Source: Planotetraspora kaengkrachanensis (GTDB lineage Bacteria > Actinomycetota > Actinomycetes > Streptosporangiales > Streptosporangiaceae). From it: a DNA stretch of 64,000 nt. The stretch lies in contig NZ_BONV01000010.1 in NCBI RefSeq assembly GCF_016862895.1, positions 1 to 64,000 of the forward strand, given 5' to 3'. Under the pieces are notes generated by a model, which saw only the letters and a program-made list of their open reading frames with translations, had not been told where the DNA came from and did not search any database. The position numbers were made by a program, and so were the translations under genes. Each line of letters starts with the position of its first letter. The first letter of the stretch is position 1. Below, in pieces: positions 43,349 to 53,135 of the stretch.

Positions 43349-43501
43349 CGGTCCTCTCCTCACCCGTGCCTCGAGAGGCCGGCCGGCCGGCACGAGTGGG
43401 CCCCAACGTAGGAGCGAGCAGGAAACCGTCGCCTCCCATTGCCCCTGTACGCTGGGCGAATCTGTCCTGAACCGCGATCGAACAACGTCACGGGGACGTC
43501 G

Positions 43502-44320
43502 TCACAGGGGCGTGACAGGGTCCCCCAGCTGGATGGTGCCGGGGTTGCTCGGCACCAGGCGGACGCCGAACCACGTCCTGCCGTCCCATCGGCGGTGCCT
43601 GGCCAGCGTCCGCAGCGGCTCCTTGCCCCTGGCATGCGTGTCCGGGTCGATCGTCGTGACCGCGCACCGGTCGCACAGCTCTGAGACGCGGAAGCCGACC
43701 TCGCCGATGCGGACCTCCGACCAGCCGTCCTCCGCGTACGGCTCGGCCCCGTCGACGACCACGTTGGGCCGGAATCTGGCGACCGACAGCGGAGCGGGCA
43801 CCTCCTCCAGCCGTTCCATCGCCTCTTCGGCGATCCAGTCGTCGAGCCGGCGCAGCGAAGCGGCCGAGGTGAGCAGCAGCGGAGCGTCCCAGGCGAAGCT
43901 GACGACGTCTCCGGGCAGCCCGCCGTGCCGATCGGAGACCGGGCGGCGGCGGGGGTCGTCCAGCCACACGAGCCTGGCCGGGCATCCCAGCAGCCGGGTG
44001 AACCACGCGTGCGCGGCGTCGTCGGCGGCGACGGCCCGGTCGAGGCCGGAGAACCCGACGGGCACGGCGGGACCGGTCGCCGGGGGCACCGTCAGGTCGG
44101 GGAGACCCGCCGCGGAGATCGCGAGACCGCCGTCGCCGAGCTCGCGGGTGCGCACCGAGACCATGCGGGGGAACTCACCCAGCCACAGGTTCTCGCCGTC
44201 CTCGCCGACCACCGCCCAGCGGCGGTCGCCCTCGAGTCCCCACGGATGCACAAGAGCGCTCTCACGCGCGAGGCCGGCCGCGGACTTCAGCGGATATACA
44301 CGAATGTCCGTGAGCTCCAC
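43502..44320 (-). CDS. MOSC domain protein (YcbX/mARC-like)
   Basis: A 272-residue protein with an N-terminal beta-barrel (IRVYPLKSAAG, ALVHPWGLEGDRRWAVV) and a C-terminal MOSC domain (RFRPNVVVDG, RVSELCDRCAVTTIDPDT, PLRTLARHR, FGVRLVPSNPGTIQLGDPV). The CDRC motif corresponds to the Cys that binds molybdenum cofactor in mARC/YcbX enzymes, which reduce N-hydroxylated compounds. GTG 44320 is the start. It is the last gene of the minus-strand train that begins with carbamate kinase. Confidence 0.88.
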   Translation of the reverse strand: MELTDIRVYPLKSAAGLARESALVHPWGLEGDRRWAVVGEDGENLWLGEFPRMVSVRTRELGDGGLAISAAGLPDLTVPPATGPAVPVGFSGLDRAVAADDAAHAWFTRLLGCPARLVWLDDPRRRPVSDRHGGLPGDVVSFAWDAPLLLTSAASLRRLDDWIAEEAMERLEEVPAPLSVARFRPNVVVDGAEPYAEDGWSEVRIGEVGFRVSELCDRCAVTTIDPDTHARGKEPLRTLARHRRWDGRTWFGVRLVPSNPGTIQLGDPVTPL

Positions 44321-44364
44321 CGGACCAGCCTACGTCGCGTGAGAGCGTTTTCAGCGAGCGCCGT

Positions 44365-45147
44365 TCAGCCGAGAGGGGTCAGGCCCGGGCGCTTGGCGTC
44401 GAGGCCGTCGCCGGAGGACGTGCGCCGCACGCGCCGGCCGAGCCACGGGGCCAGGTGCTCACGCACCCATTGGACGTCCTCGCGGCGCTTGATCCTCGCG
44501 TCCACGTGTTCCCGGGCCGGCCAGGTCTTCCGCCAGTCGTCCGACGGGACGCCGAGCACATCGAGCACCTTCCCGGCGACGATGCGGTGGCCTTCCGCGT
44601 TCAGGTGCAGCCGGTCGTCGCTCCACGCCCGCCAGTCGCGCAGCGACTGCAGGGACCAGATGTCCACCAGGCGGCAGCCGTACAGGTCGGCGATCCCGCG
44701 CACGTGCATGAAGAAGATGGCGAACTTCCCGCGCGCCACGCGCATGATCGGCGTGTCCCGGGGGTCCATGCCGGTGAACAGCACGACCTCCGCACCGGTC
44801 CCGCGCAGGGTCCGCACGGCCGTCGCGAACTTCTTGGCCATGCGGTCGGGGTCGGCTCCGGGCCGGAGAAGGTCGTTGCCGCCCGCGCAGAAGCTGATCA
44901 GATCCGGCCGCATCTCGACCGCCTGCGGCACCTGCGATTCGACGATCTGGTCGATGAGCTTGCCGCGGATCGCCAGGTTGGCATACGTGAACTCGGGTTC
45001 CCGCTCGGCCAGCCGCTCGGCGACCCGGTCGGCCCATCCGCGGTATCGGGTCACCCCGTCAGGGCCGACGGGTGGACCGGCGAGCAGCGGGTCGTTCAGG
45101 CCTTCCGTGAAACTATCTCCTATTGCGACATATGACCCGTAGCTCAT
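44365..45147 (-). CDS. SGNH/GDSL-family hydrolase
   Basis: A 260-residue SGNH hydrolase. Block I is VAIGDSFTEGL (Ser12), block II is the region ANLAIRGKLIDQIV, block III SFCAGGNDLL and block V DDRLHLNAEGHRIV with the Asp-His pair. No signal peptide, so cytoplasmic. Likely an esterase or deacetylase; the substrate is not known. It lies between aroQ (30-base gap) and the MOSC gene, and is not known to belong to chorismate synthesis. Confidence 0.88.
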   Translation of the reverse strand: MSYGSYVAIGDSFTEGLNDPLLAGPPVGPDGVTRYRGWADRVAERLAEREPEFTYANLAIRGKLIDQIVESQVPQAVEMRPDLISFCAGGNDLLRPGADPDRMAKKFATAVRTLRGTGAEVVLFTGMDPRDTPIMRVARGKFAIFFMHVRGIADLYGCRLVDIWSLQSLRDWRAWSDDRLHLNAEGHRIVAGKVLDVLGVPSDDWRKTWPAREHVDARIKRREDVQWVREHLAPWLGRRVRRTSSGDGLDAKRPGLTPLG

Positions 45148-45177
45148 CGAACCCGCCTTGCTCTGCTGTATCAGTCG

Positions 45178-45612
45178 TTACTCACCAGTATCGGCGATCG
45201 CGCGCAGTGCGAGTTCATATGACCGCATGCCGAACCCGGCGATCGTCCCCGTCGCGACGGCCGCCACGACCGACGTGTGGCGGAACTCCTCCCGGGCGCT
45301 GGGGTTGGACAGGTGCACCTCGACCAGGGGTGCCGTCCGCTGGGCGATCGCGTCGCGCAGCGCGTAGGAGTAGTGCGTGAACGCCGCCGGGTTGAGGACG
45401 ACGGGCGTGCGGGAGTCGGCGGCCTCGTGGATCCAGCCGACCAGTTCCGCCTCGTCGTCGGTCTGCCTGACCTCAACCGACAGGCCGAGCTCCCGGCCCG
45501 TCTCCCGGCACAGGGCCGACAGGTCGTCGAAGGTCTGCGCGCCGTAGACGTCGGGCTCCCGGCTGCCGAGACGCCCGAGGTTGGGACCGTTCAGCACGAG
45601 CACTGGCCTCAT
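45178..45612 (-). CDS. aroQ: 3-dehydroquinate dehydratase, type II
   Basis: A 144-residue type II dehydroquinase, step 3 of the shikimate pathway. Family motifs are [19 protein letters not shown] (with the catalytic Tyr and Arg), [16 protein letters not shown] (Asn and His) and [18 protein letters not shown]. Length is as expected. The ATG overlaps the aroB stop (ATGA), so aroB and aroQ are translationally coupled. Confidence 0.95.
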   Translation of the reverse strand: MRPVLVLNGPNLGRLGSREPDVYGAQTFDDLSALCRETGRELGLSVEVRQTDDEAELVGWIHEAADSRTPVVLNPAAFTHYSYALRDAIAQRTAPLVEVHLSNPSAREEFRHTSVVAAVATGTIAGFGMRSYELALRAIADTGE

Positions 45613-46685
45613 CGGCCGACCTCCCGGTAGGCCGCTTCCAGCAGTTCCTCCGACGGGTTCTCCAGGCGGGACACCTTGGCGATCCCGTCGAGCACGACGA
45701 AGCGCAACGTCGCCCCGCGGCTCTTCTTGTCGACCCGCATGTGGTCGCGGAGCTCGGGCCACGCCTCCTTGCGGTAGGCCGTGGGCAGCCCGACCGAGGT
45801 GAGGATGGACCGCGTGCGCTCCACGATGTCCCTGCCGATCCGGCCGTCGAGGCGGGACAGTTCGGCCGCGTAGACGAGGCCGATCGCCACGGCCTCTCCA
45901 TGCCTGATGTGGAAGTGCTCGACCCGCTCGATCGCGTGGGCGAGGGTGTGGCCGTAGTTGAGGATCTCCCGCACACCGCTCTCACGCAGGTCGGCGCCGA
46001 CGACGTCGGCCTTGACCTGGATCTTCCGCTCGATCAGCTGGCGGGTGTGGCCGCCCTCCGGAGTGCAGGCGCCGGCCGGGTCGTCCTCGATGAGCATGAG
46101 GATCGTCGGGTCGGCGATGAAGCCACCCTTGATCACCTCGGCGAGCCCGGCGACGTAGTCCTCGCGGGGCACGCTCACCAGCGTCGCCAGATCGCACAGG
46201 ACACCCGCGGGAGGGTGGAAGGAGCCGACGAGGTTCTTGCCCTCGGGCGTGTTGATGCCGGTCTTGCCGCCGACGGCCGCGTCGACCATGCCCAGCAACG
46301 TGGTCGGGACCTGCACCACCTGCACTCCACGCAGCCAGGTCGCGGCCGCGAAACCGGCCAGGTCGGTGGTCGCTCCCCCGCCGACGCCGACGACCGCGTC
46401 GGAGCGCGTCACGCCGTAACGCCCGAATGCCGACCAGAGCTCGGCCGCGACCTCGACGGTCTTGGCCGCCTCGCCGTCGGGGACCGGCAGGGAGAGCACC
46501 TCGAGCCCGGCCGCCTCCAGCACCCCGCAGACCGGCCGCGCGATCTCGGGAAGGCTCGCCGGGTGGACCACCGCCACCGTCTGGACGCCCGCGGCGAGCA
46601 GTCCGGGCAGCTCGCCCAGGACGCCGGTGCCGACGACGACGTCGTAGGGTTTGTCCCCCCGCACGGTGATGCGCGTGGCGGTCAC
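45609..46685 (-). CDS. aroB: 3-dehydroquinate synthase
   Basis: A 358-residue enzyme, step 2 of the shikimate pathway; converts DAHP to 3-dehydroquinate using NAD+ and zinc. Motifs are [59 protein letters not shown] with the zinc His and [12 protein letters not shown] with the second His. The GTG start overlaps the aroK stop (GTGA). It belongs to the aroC-aroK-aroB-aroQ block. Confidence 0.95.
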   Translation of the reverse strand: MTATRITVRGDKPYDVVVGTGVLGELPGLLAAGVQTVAVVHPASLPEIARPVCGVLEAAGLEVLSLPVPDGEAAKTVEVAAELWSAFGRYGVTRSDAVVGVGGGATTDLAGFAAATWLRGVQVVQVPTTLLGMVDAAVGGKTGINTPEGKNLVGSFHPPAGVLCDLATLVSVPREDYVAGLAEVIKGGFIADPTILMLIEDDPAGACTPEGGHTRQLIERKIQVKADVVGADLRESGVREILNYGHTLAHAIERVEHFHIRHGEAVAIGLVYAAELSRLDGRIGRDIVERTRSILTSVGLPTAYRKEAWPELRDHMRVDKKSRGATLRFVVLDGIAKVSRLENPSEELLEAAYREVGR

Positions 46686-47194
46686 AGCGTGGCCGCGATC
46701 TCGGTGACGATGTCCGCGGGCTCCCGGTCGTCGGTCTCCACCGTGGTGACGGCCAGCCGCTCGTAGACCGGGCGGCGCTCCTCCATCAGCTTCCTGAGCT
46801 GGCTGCGCGGGTTGAGCACCAGCAGAGGCCTGGCGGAGCCGAGACCGACCCGCTTGACCGCCTGGTCGAGCCCGACCCGCAGGTAGACGACGCGGTGGCC
46901 GGCCAGCAGTTCCTGGGTCGGGCCGTGCAGGACCGCGCCGCCGCCGACCGACAACACGCCGTCGTGGCCCTCCAGCGCGGCTCGTACGGCCACCGCCTCC
47001 ATCTCGCGGAACGCGGCCTCGCCGTCCTCGACGAAGACATCGCTGATCGGCTTGCCCGCGACGGCCTCGACGTCGGTGTCGGTGTCGCGGAAGGACAGCC
47101 CGAGGCGGTCGGCGAGGAGCCGGCCGACGGTCGACTTGCCGGAACCCGGCGGTCCGATGAGAACCGCTACAGGCTGTTGAGACGCCGAACTCAT
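46682..47194 (-). CDS. aroK: Shikimate kinase
   Basis: A 170-residue P-loop kinase, step 5 of the shikimate pathway. Walker A GPPGSGKSTVGRLLA, DTDTDVEAVAGKPISDVF and the substrate motif VSVGGGAV (GGG) are present, as is the lid RPLLV and the C-terminal RRPVYERLA. ATG 47194 is 14 bases after the aroC stop. It overlaps aroB by four bases. Confidence 0.95.
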   Translation of the reverse strand: MSSASQQPVAVLIGPPGSGKSTVGRLLADRLGLSFRDTDTDVEAVAGKPISDVFVEDGEAAFREMEAVAVRAALEGHDGVLSVGGGAVLHGPTQELLAGHRVVYLRVGLDQAVKRVGLGSARPLLVLNPRSQLRKLMEERRPVYERLAVTTVETDDREPADIVTEIAATL

Positions 47195-47208
47195 GATCAC
47201 AGACCTTA

Positions 47209-48387
47209 TTACTTGATCACCAGAGAGGAGAGGTAACCCGCCACGTTGCGGGCGACCTCCTCGACCGAGTCGCCGCCGAACTTCTCGACGGCGGCGTCGG
47301 CGAGCACGAGCGCGACCATCGCCTCGGCGACGATCGCGGCGGCGGGCACGGCGCACACGTCGGAGCGCTCGTGGTGGGCCGTGGCCGCCTCACCCGTCAG
47401 CACGTCGACGGTCGCGAGCGCCCGGGGGACGGTGGAGATCGGCTTCATGGCGGCGCTGACCCGCAGCGGCTCGCCGTTGGTCATGCCGCCCTCGACGCCG
47501 CCGGCCCGGTTCGTGATCCGCCGGACCCCTCCGGCGGTGTTCTCGATCTCGTCGTGGGCCCGCGAGCCCGGCCGGCGCGCGGTCTCGAAGCCGTCGCCGA
47601 CCGCGACGCCCTTGATCGCCTGGATGCCCATCAGCGCGCCTGCGAGCCGGGAGTCGAGCCTCCGGTCCCAGTGGGTGTAGCTGCCGAGACCCGGCGGCAG
47701 TCCGTAGGCGAGGACCTCGACGACGCCGCCCAGCGTGTCGCCGTCCTTGTGCGCCTTGTCGATCTCGGCCACCATCGCCGCGCTCGCCTCGGGGTCGACG
47801 CAGCGCACGGGGTCGGCGTCGACCGCCGCCATGTCGCCGGGACCGGGGACGACGTCCCGGGGGGCCGTCGCCTCACCGATCGACACGACGTGGCTGACGA
47901 TGTCGACGCCGAGGGCCTGCTTGAGGAAGCTCCTGGCGACCTGGCCGAGCGCCACGCGGGCGGCGGTCTCGCGGGCGCTGGCCCGGTCGAGCACCGGGCG
48001 CGCGTCGTCGAAGCCGTACTTCTGCATGCCCGCGAGGTCGGCGTGGCCGGGCCGGGGACGCGACCGGGGCGCGTTGCGCGCCTGCCCCTCGAGGATCGCG
48101 GGGTCGACCGGGTCGGCGGCCATCACGGTCTCCCACTTGGGCCATTCGGTGTTGCCCACCCGGATGGCCACCGGCGAGCCGAGCGTGCGGCCGTGCCGTA
48201 CGCCGCCGGAGATCGTCACCACGTCCTGCTCGAACTTCATCCGCGCGCCGCGGCCGTATCCGAGGCGGCGGCGGCGCAGCGCCTCGTCGATCTCCGCCGT
48301 GGTCACCGCCACCCCCGCGGGGAGGCCCTCCAAGATCGCGAGAAGCTCGGGGCCGTGTGACTCCCCTGCCGTCAACCAGCGCAACAT
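47209..48387 (-). CDS. aroC: Chorismate synthase
   Basis: A 392-residue FMN-dependent enzyme, last step of the shikimate pathway. The N-terminus [36 protein letters not shown] and the C-terminal signature [17 protein letters not shown] are diagnostic, as is [14 protein letters not shown]. It follows the prepilin peptidase gene by 20 bases and leads the aro block. Confidence 0.96.
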   Translation of the reverse strand: MLRWLTAGESHGPELLAILEGLPAGVAVTTAEIDEALRRRRLGYGRGARMKFEQDVVTISGGVRHGRTLGSPVAIRVGNTEWPKWETVMAADPVDPAILEGQARNAPRSRPRPGHADLAGMQKYGFDDARPVLDRASARETAARVALGQVARSFLKQALGVDIVSHVVSIGEATAPRDVVPGPGDMAAVDADPVRCVDPEASAAMVAEIDKAHKDGDTLGGVVEVLAYGLPPGLGSYTHWDRRLDSRLAGALMGIQAIKGVAVGDGFETARRPGSRAHDEIENTAGGVRRITNRAGGVEGGMTNGEPLRVSAAMKPISTVPRALATVDVLTGEAATAHHERSDVCAVPAAAIVAEAMVALVLADAAVEKFGGDSVEEVARNVAGYLSSLVIK

Positions 48388-48407
48388 GCTGACAAGTCTT
48401 CCATGTG

Positions 48408-49082
48408 TCACCCGCGGGTCAGCACCGCCACGAGTGCCGCGACGAGCATGAACGGCCCGAAGGCGAACTCGGTGGTGCGATTCGCCCGGTGGGTGACCAG
48501 GAGGCCCACCACGTAGATCGCGCCCAGAAAGTGGCCGCCCACCCCCGCGGTGATCGCGACCTGCGAGCCGAGCGCGCCCGTCAGCATCCCGATGACACCG
48601 GCGAGCTTGACGTCCCCGAGGTACAGGCCCGTGGGACGGATGAACCACAGGACGGCGAACGCCCCGCCGAGGATGAGTCCCCAGATCACGGCCGGGCCCA
48701 GCCGCCCCGAGGGGATGAGCAGGACGAGGACGATCGGATAGGACGGCAGCGTGATCACGTCGGGCAGCCGGAGGGTCCGCCAGTCGATCACGGCGAGCGC
48801 CACGCCGGCGACCACCGCGTAGAGAAAGGGGACGAGCAGCCATTCGCCGTGGAGCCGCCAGGTGACCAGTGCGGCCGCGAGCGCGGTCGCCCCTTCGATC
48901 AGGTACGGCCGGCGCGGCAGGGGCACGATCCTGATCGCGTGGGCGAAGGCCTCGCGCCTCTCCTTCCGGTAGTCCTCCGGCTCTTCCTCGACGAAGCCGG
49001 CGGCGAGCGCCCGCACGTAGGCGCCGGCGATCAGTCCGAGGAGGGCGGCGACGGCGACGGGCACGGCCACCTCAACGACCAT
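48408..49082 (-). CDS. Prepilin peptidase, A24 family
   Basis: A 224-residue polytopic protein. The two catalytic Asp residues are in [14 protein letters not shown] and [14 protein letters not shown] (the GxHyD motif). The N-terminal methyltransferase-type domain with its Cys motif is absent, as in short actinobacterial members. It would process prepilin-like leader peptides at the inner membrane. It is a common neighbour of aroC in actinomycetes, probably for reasons of shared transcription only. Confidence 0.88.
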   Translation of the reverse strand: MVVEVAVPVAVAALLGLIAGAYVRALAAGFVEEEPEDYRKERREAFAHAIRIVPLPRRPYLIEGATALAAALVTWRLHGEWLLVPFLYAVVAGVALAVIDWRTLRLPDVITLPSYPIVLVLLIPSGRLGPAVIWGLILGGAFAVLWFIRPTGLYLGDVKLAGVIGMLTGALGSQVAITAGVGGHFLGAIYVVGLLVTHRANRTTEFAFGPFMLVAALVAVLTRG

Positions 49083-49091
49083 GGACCGCCC

Positions 49092-49652
49092 CTATCCGCG
49101 CCGCCTCCGGGACCACCATCGTCGTGGACTCTCCCCCAGCCGCGCCACCATCGCGCCGGGAAGCGACTCCACGAGCCGGTCGACGGCCGACGGGTCGCGC
49201 CTGGCCTCCTCGATCGTGGCCAGGGCCTGCAGCATGCCGCCCTCGATCACGAAGGGGACCGGCCCCGCGACGTCGACGACGACGGCCGACGCGTTCTCGT
49301 GGCGGGCGGCCTGGCACACCTGGGGTGCGGTCGCCTGGACCGGCCGGGCGTCCGCCCGCCACCTGGCCATCGGCTCGGCTCCCGTGAAGGCGAGGACGGC
49401 CTGCCTGCCGTCCTTGCCGACGAGCTTGGGGAGCGCCATCTCGCTCTCCTTCTCCTGCCGCAGCCCGTGCTCGCCCACCTCGGACTCGGTGAGCAGGGCC
49501 ACGACCGGCACGAGGAGCCTGGCCTCGCCCATTACGGCGAGCACGTCGGCGGCGGTCGCCGTACCGGCCTGGTAGCCGGCCAGGGCCGCGGAGACCGGCG
49601 CGTCCGCGCCGCCGTCGTCGTCGGGTCGCAGGGGCTGCGGAATGGCGGGCAC
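49092..49652 (-). CDS. SseB-family protein
   Basis: A 186-residue SseB-like protein. The core features (GEARLLVPVVALL, VGKDGRQAVLAFTG, ASAVVVDVAGPVPFVIEGGML) match the SseB N-terminal domain. No catalytic residues are known for this family and its function is unclear. The GTG start is 21 bases after the amidohydrolase stop and its own stop is 9 bases before the prepilin peptidase start, so all are likely co-transcribed. Confidence 0.82.
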   Translation of the reverse strand: MPAIPQPLRPDDDGGADAPVSAALAGYQAGTATAADVLAVMGEARLLVPVVALLTESEVGEHGLRQEKESEMALPKLVGKDGRQAVLAFTGAEPMARWRADARPVQATAPQVCQAARHENASAVVVDVAGPVPFVIEGGMLQALATIEEARRDPSAVDRLVESLPGAMVARLGESPRRWWSRRRRG

Positions 49653-49673
49653 GGCTCAGGAGCCTACCCGGCG

Positions 49674-50780
49674 TCAGGAAAGGTCGGCGATCGCGATCAC
49701 CGGCCCGCCGCCCGAGGGGCCCTGGTGGACCGCCGCGACGGAGACGAACACCGCGGGGTCGCCGGTCACGCTCGCCGCGACGCCGCCGACGGTGGCCTTG
49801 ATCTGCCGGTGCCAGTGCACGTCGGAGTCGTCGAGCATGATGTTGCGCCGCCCGCGGACCCGCCCGGAGGGGTCGGCCTCGCACTTCATGAAGACGTTGA
49901 CCAGCCGGCCGCCCAGGTCGGAGGGGTGGGGCCGCTCGGGGAGGTCGATGCCGGAGTCGCGGATGGCCGCCCAGATGCCGTCGGCGTCGAGGGCGTCCCG
50001 CATGACCGAGTGGCCCGCCCGGTAGCGGCCGCCGACGCCCCGGACATTGCCGACCACCACGATCTGGGCCACGTCGAGCTCGACGCCGCTGGAGCACGAG
50101 GCGACCGACGAGTAGAGGGACAGGTCCTTGTGGATCTGCTCGGCCGAGGGCATCTCGATCTCCCCCAGCGCCACGGCGATGCCGAGGGCGGTCGTGGAGT
50201 TGGAGATGTCCATCGACTTGAGCGTGTCCTCGGTGACGACCGTGTGCCCGCGCTCCTTCGCGTCGGTGATCGTCGACAGGGTGAGGAGCGGGGTCTTGGT
50301 CTGCACGTAGTGGACGTCGGCCGGGTCGTCGATTCCGGCGATCTTCATGGCCTCCCGCACTCCGGCGGCCACCTTCTCCACCATCGCCGGCCTGCCGATG
50401 TCCTCGGGCAGGATGACCTCGCTCATCGCCACGCCGACGCTGACGCGCGGCTCGTCGGTCGGCACGGCCTTCGCCGGGTCGAGGCTCGCGAAGACGGTGG
50501 CGTGCGGGCTCAGCACACCGTCGGTGCCGCCCGACCAGACGAGGGGCACCTGCCTGACCTCGTCCTCGGACCTTGTGCCCTTGGCGACGAGCACCTCGCG
50601 GAAGGCCCGGTCGGCGAGGATGCGGGTGTAGTCGTTGACGCCTCCGTTGCCCTCGGTCTTCCCGATGACCGCCAGGACGCGGTCGGCCTCGATGATCCCG
50701 TCGTCGATCAGCCTGGCGAGCCCGGACGCGTCGGTGACGCCCTCGATGGCGACCTTCCGTACCTCGATCGGATCCGGCAT
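49674..50780 (-). CDS. Ring-opening amidohydrolase (cyanuric acid amidohydrolase/barbiturase family)
   Basis: A 368-residue protein with the three-fold repeated AtzD/barbiturase fold. All three Lys-Ser pairs appear: Lys41 ([12 protein letters not shown]) with Ser83 (WSGGTDG), Lys162 ([10 protein letters not shown]) with Ser230/231 (ASCSSGVEL), and Lys299 (FMKCEAD) with Ser356 ([10 protein letters not shown]). The family opens the ring of cyanuric acid or barbituric acid by hydrolysis. Which substrate it uses cannot be read. It directly adjoins the carbamate kinase gene (stop and start touching), so the two products probably work in one pathway. Confidence 0.92.
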   Translation of the reverse strand: MPDPIEVRKVAIEGVTDASGLARLIDDGIIEADRVLAVIGKTEGNGGVNDYTRILADRAFREVLVAKGTRSEDEVRQVPLVWSGGTDGVLSPHATVFASLDPAKAVPTDEPRVSVGVAMSEVILPEDIGRPAMVEKVAAGVREAMKIAGIDDPADVHYVQTKTPLLTLSTITDAKERGHTVVTEDTLKSMDISNSTTALGIAVALGEIEMPSAEQIHKDLSLYSSVASCSSGVELDVAQIVVVGNVRGVGGRYRAGHSVMRDALDADGIWAAIRDSGIDLPERPHPSDLGGRLVNVFMKCEADPSGRVRGRRNIMLDDSDVHWHRQIKATVGGVAASVTGDPAVFVSVAAVHQGPSGGGPVIAIADLS

Positions 50781-51719
50781 CTATCTCTCCGCCCCTCTGA
50801 ATACCCTTGTCCCGATATTTCCTGATAGCGCCTCGCCGATGTGCTCCAACGAGGTGATCACCGCCTGCCCGCCCTCCTCGGCGAAACGCAGCGCGGCCTC
50901 CACCTTGGGCCCCATGCTGCCGTCGGCGAAGTGCCCGCCGGCCTGCAGTGCCCTGAGCCCGTCCGTGGTGATCTCCTCGATCGGCCGGGCCGCGGCCGTC
51001 CCGAACCCGACGACCGCGTTCGGCACGTCGGTCGCGATGACCAGATCCGTGGCGTGTACGGCCCTCGCCAGCTCCGCGGCCGCGAGGTCCTTGTCGATGA
51101 CGGCCTCGACGCCGGCGAGTTCGCCGTCGGCGCCGCGGACGACGGGCACTCCCCCGCCTCCGGCGGCGACCACGGTGTACCCCGCCTCCATGAGGGTGAC
51201 CGCCACGGCCGCGTCCAGGATCTCGACCGGCCGCGGCGAGGCCACGACCCTGCGCCAGCCGCGCTCGAACCGGCGCCAGGCCTGGCCGTGGCCCTCGAGG
51301 CGGCGGGCCTCGGCCTCCTCGAAGTACCGCCCGATGGGCTTCACCGGGTCGAGGAACGCGGGGTCCGCGCGGTCGACCAGCGTCCGGGTCACCACGGTGG
51401 CCAGCCGGACCGGCTCGGGCGCCAGCGCGTGTTCCAGCGCGTTCATGATGAGGGTGCCGATCGTGCCCTGCGTCTGCGCGACGCACCAGTCCAGGGGGAC
51501 GGGCGGCACGACGTGCGCGGTGAGCTGGTTCTTCAGCAGGATGTTGCCGACCTGGGGGCCGTTGCCATGGGTGAGCATCACCTCGTGACCGGCCCTGATG
51601 AGGCTCGCGACGTGCGTCATCGCCCGCCCGATCGCCCGGTGCTGGTCATCCGGCGCGGCGCTCCCGTCGGGAGCCGTCATCGCGTTGCCGCCCAGCGCGA
51701 TCAGTATGCGTCCGCCCAC
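50781..51719 (-). CDS. arcC: Carbamate kinase
   Basis: A 312-residue amino acid kinase. Motifs are LIALGGNAM, LTHGNGPQVGN, VVAAGGGGVPVV and KDLAAAELARAVHATDLVIATDV, and the C-terminal GSMGPKVEAALRFAEEGG. It makes ATP and carbamate from carbamoyl phosphate and ADP, or the reverse. The GTG start is used; no strong ribosome binding site. It is directly upstream of the ring-opening amidohydrolase with zero spacing. No arginine deiminase or ornithine carbamoyltransferase genes are nearby, so it does not belong to a classical arginine deiminase operon. Confidence 0.9.
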   Translation of the reverse strand: MGGRILIALGGNAMTAPDGSAAPDDQHRAIGRAMTHVASLIRAGHEVMLTHGNGPQVGNILLKNQLTAHVVPPVPLDWCVAQTQGTIGTLIMNALEHALAPEPVRLATVVTRTLVDRADPAFLDPVKPIGRYFEEAEARRLEGHGQAWRRFERGWRRVVASPRPVEILDAAVAVTLMEAGYTVVAAGGGGVPVVRGADGELAGVEAVIDKDLAAAELARAVHATDLVIATDVPNAVVGFGTAAARPIEEITTDGLRALQAGGHFADGSMGPKVEAALRFAEEGGQAVITSLEHIGEALSGNIGTRVFRGAER

Positions 51720-51853
51720 ATCGCGAAACTATCCAGCCCGGGACGGCCCTTCATTGGCGAATGTCGCCCATCGGACGACCATCCTTCGGCAAGCCTTCGC
51801 AGGGTTGACCCGGATCTGCCGCAGTGGCGCGAAATGACGGCAGAATCGGGTTC

Positions 51854-52192
51854 GTGCCCCCCGAGAAGCTTGAACCCAACGAAGTCGGCGCGGCGTTCGC
51901 CGCCCGCCGCGAGCTCGGCCCTCAGTACGAACTGGAGCTGGCCGAATCGCTCGTCGACAGGGTCAACACCGTGATCGACTCACGGCTGGCCGAGAAGAAG
52001 GGCAAGCGCCCGCCGCTCGACTGGGCGCAGATGACGCTCGGCCTGGGTTCGCTGGCGTTGTCCATCCCCCTGGTGGCGATCGTGTCCTCCAATGTTCCGG
52101 GCACGTTCGGTCTCATGCTGGTCTTCGGCGTCATCGGTGTGGTGAACCTGGCCTACGTGCTCACGCGGGCCCTGCACAACAACCGCGACTGA
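51854..52192 (+). CDS. Small membrane protein with N-terminal helical region
   Basis: A 112-residue protein. Residues 1-55 are polar and helical (EVGAAFAARRELGPQYELELAESLVDRV); two hydrophobic segments follow (LGLGSLALSIPLVAIVSS and TFGLMLVFGVIGVVNLAYVLT). Similar proteins occur widely in actinomycetes with no known role. GTG 51854 is preferred by comparison with those; an earlier in-frame ATG at 51824 is possible. It converges with a sulfotransferase gene 7 bases downstream. Confidence 0.75.
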   Translation: MPPEKLEPNEVGAAFAARRELGPQYELELAESLVDRVNTVIDSRLAEKKGKRPPLDWAQMTLGLGSLALSIPLVAIVSSNVPGTFGLMLVFGVIGVVNLAYVLTRALHNNRD

Positions 52193-52199
52193 CCACGGC

Positions 52200-53057
52200 C
52201 TACATGTAGTCCCATTTGCGGCAGATGTCGTGAAGGGCCTCCGGCACGTCCTCGGGGGACGGCAGTGCCCGCCCCCGCTGGACGGTGCCGGTCTTGATCT
52301 TGTCCCGCCAGTCGCCGATGCCCTTGACGAACTCCCCGTCCTGGCGTTCGCCGTACTGCAACATGACCGGCTCCCAGGGCACGCCGAGGAACTCGCAGAT
52401 CCGCCGCAGGTGGACCTCCGGCTCCTCCGTGAGCTTCTCGTACCGCACGGTCAGGCCGGGCAGCCGGTTCCTGGCGTTCTCCAGGTACGTCATGTAGTTC
52501 AGGGTGTGCCGGACGGCATCCTCAGGGGAGCGCCGCTCGGGGTCGGCCTCCGCCCAGGACTGGGCGATCGACATCGGGTGCCTGATCAGGAAGATGAACC
52601 GCGCCTCCGGCCAGCACGTCGAGATGCGCCGCCAGGCGAACACGTTGCTCGGCGTCTTCTCCACGAGGATGCGCTTGCCGCTCCTGGTGAGCTCCCTGTG
52701 CATGAGCCGGTCCCACAGGATGTGCTCGATGTCGCTCTGCGTGTGCCCGAGGGCGTCCATCGCCTGGCGCAACGGCTCGGTGGGGAGGTTGACCGACAGG
52801 CGGCGCACATGCAGTTCGTGCGGCGCGTGGATCTGGGAGTGGCAGTTCAGCATGACCCGCAGCAACGTCGACCCGGACCGCACCGAGGACAACACGAACA
52901 CCGGGTCGCGCAGAAGGCGGTCGGCGTCGCGATCGGCCGGGGGCCGAACCGCGTCGTTCGACATCCGCATGAACATCTCAGGAATGGAGTCCGGCCGCTT
53001 GATCGTGTATCCGGTCAGTCCGACGAGCTTCGAGTTGACCTTGCGCTTCCAATTCAT
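52200..53057 (-). CDS. Sulfotransferase family protein
   Basis: A 285-residue PAPS-dependent sulfotransferase (Sulfotransfer_3/Stf0 like). The 5'-PSB loop is FVLSSVRSGSTLLRVML near residue 55, and the 3'-PB motif is FIFLIRHPMSIAQSWAEAD near residue 155. The C-terminus (LTVRYEKLTEEPEVHLRRICEFLGVPWEP) is standard. It is the second sulfotransferase in the window, not in the polysaccharide cluster and not similar enough to suggest recent duplication. Acceptor unknown. Confidence 0.88.
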   Translation of the reverse strand: MNWKRKVNSKLVGLTGYTIKRPDSIPEMFMRMSNDAVRPPADRDADRLLRDPVFVLSSVRSGSTLLRVMLNCHSQIHAPHELHVRRLSVNLPTEPLRQAMDALGHTQSDIEHILWDRLMHRELTRSGKRILVEKTPSNVFAWRRISTCWPEARFIFLIRHPMSIAQSWAEADPERRSPEDAVRHTLNYMTYLENARNRLPGLTVRYEKLTEEPEVHLRRICEFLGVPWEPVMLQYGERQDGEFVKGIGDWRDKIKTGTVQRGRALPSPEDVPEALHDICRKWDYM

Positions 53058-53135
53058 GACCTTGAAACCTTAACGCCCGGTTAAAAAGGGTGCCAAGTCC
53101 ATGCAAGCACTTCACGGGCGTTTCACAGGCGTGTT

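Noticed and set aside
49072-51486. 804-codon minus-strand frame overlapping carbamate kinase, amidohydrolase and SseB genes
   Set aside because: Highly Arg/Gly/Ala-biased translation with no domain; the three real genes explain the region.
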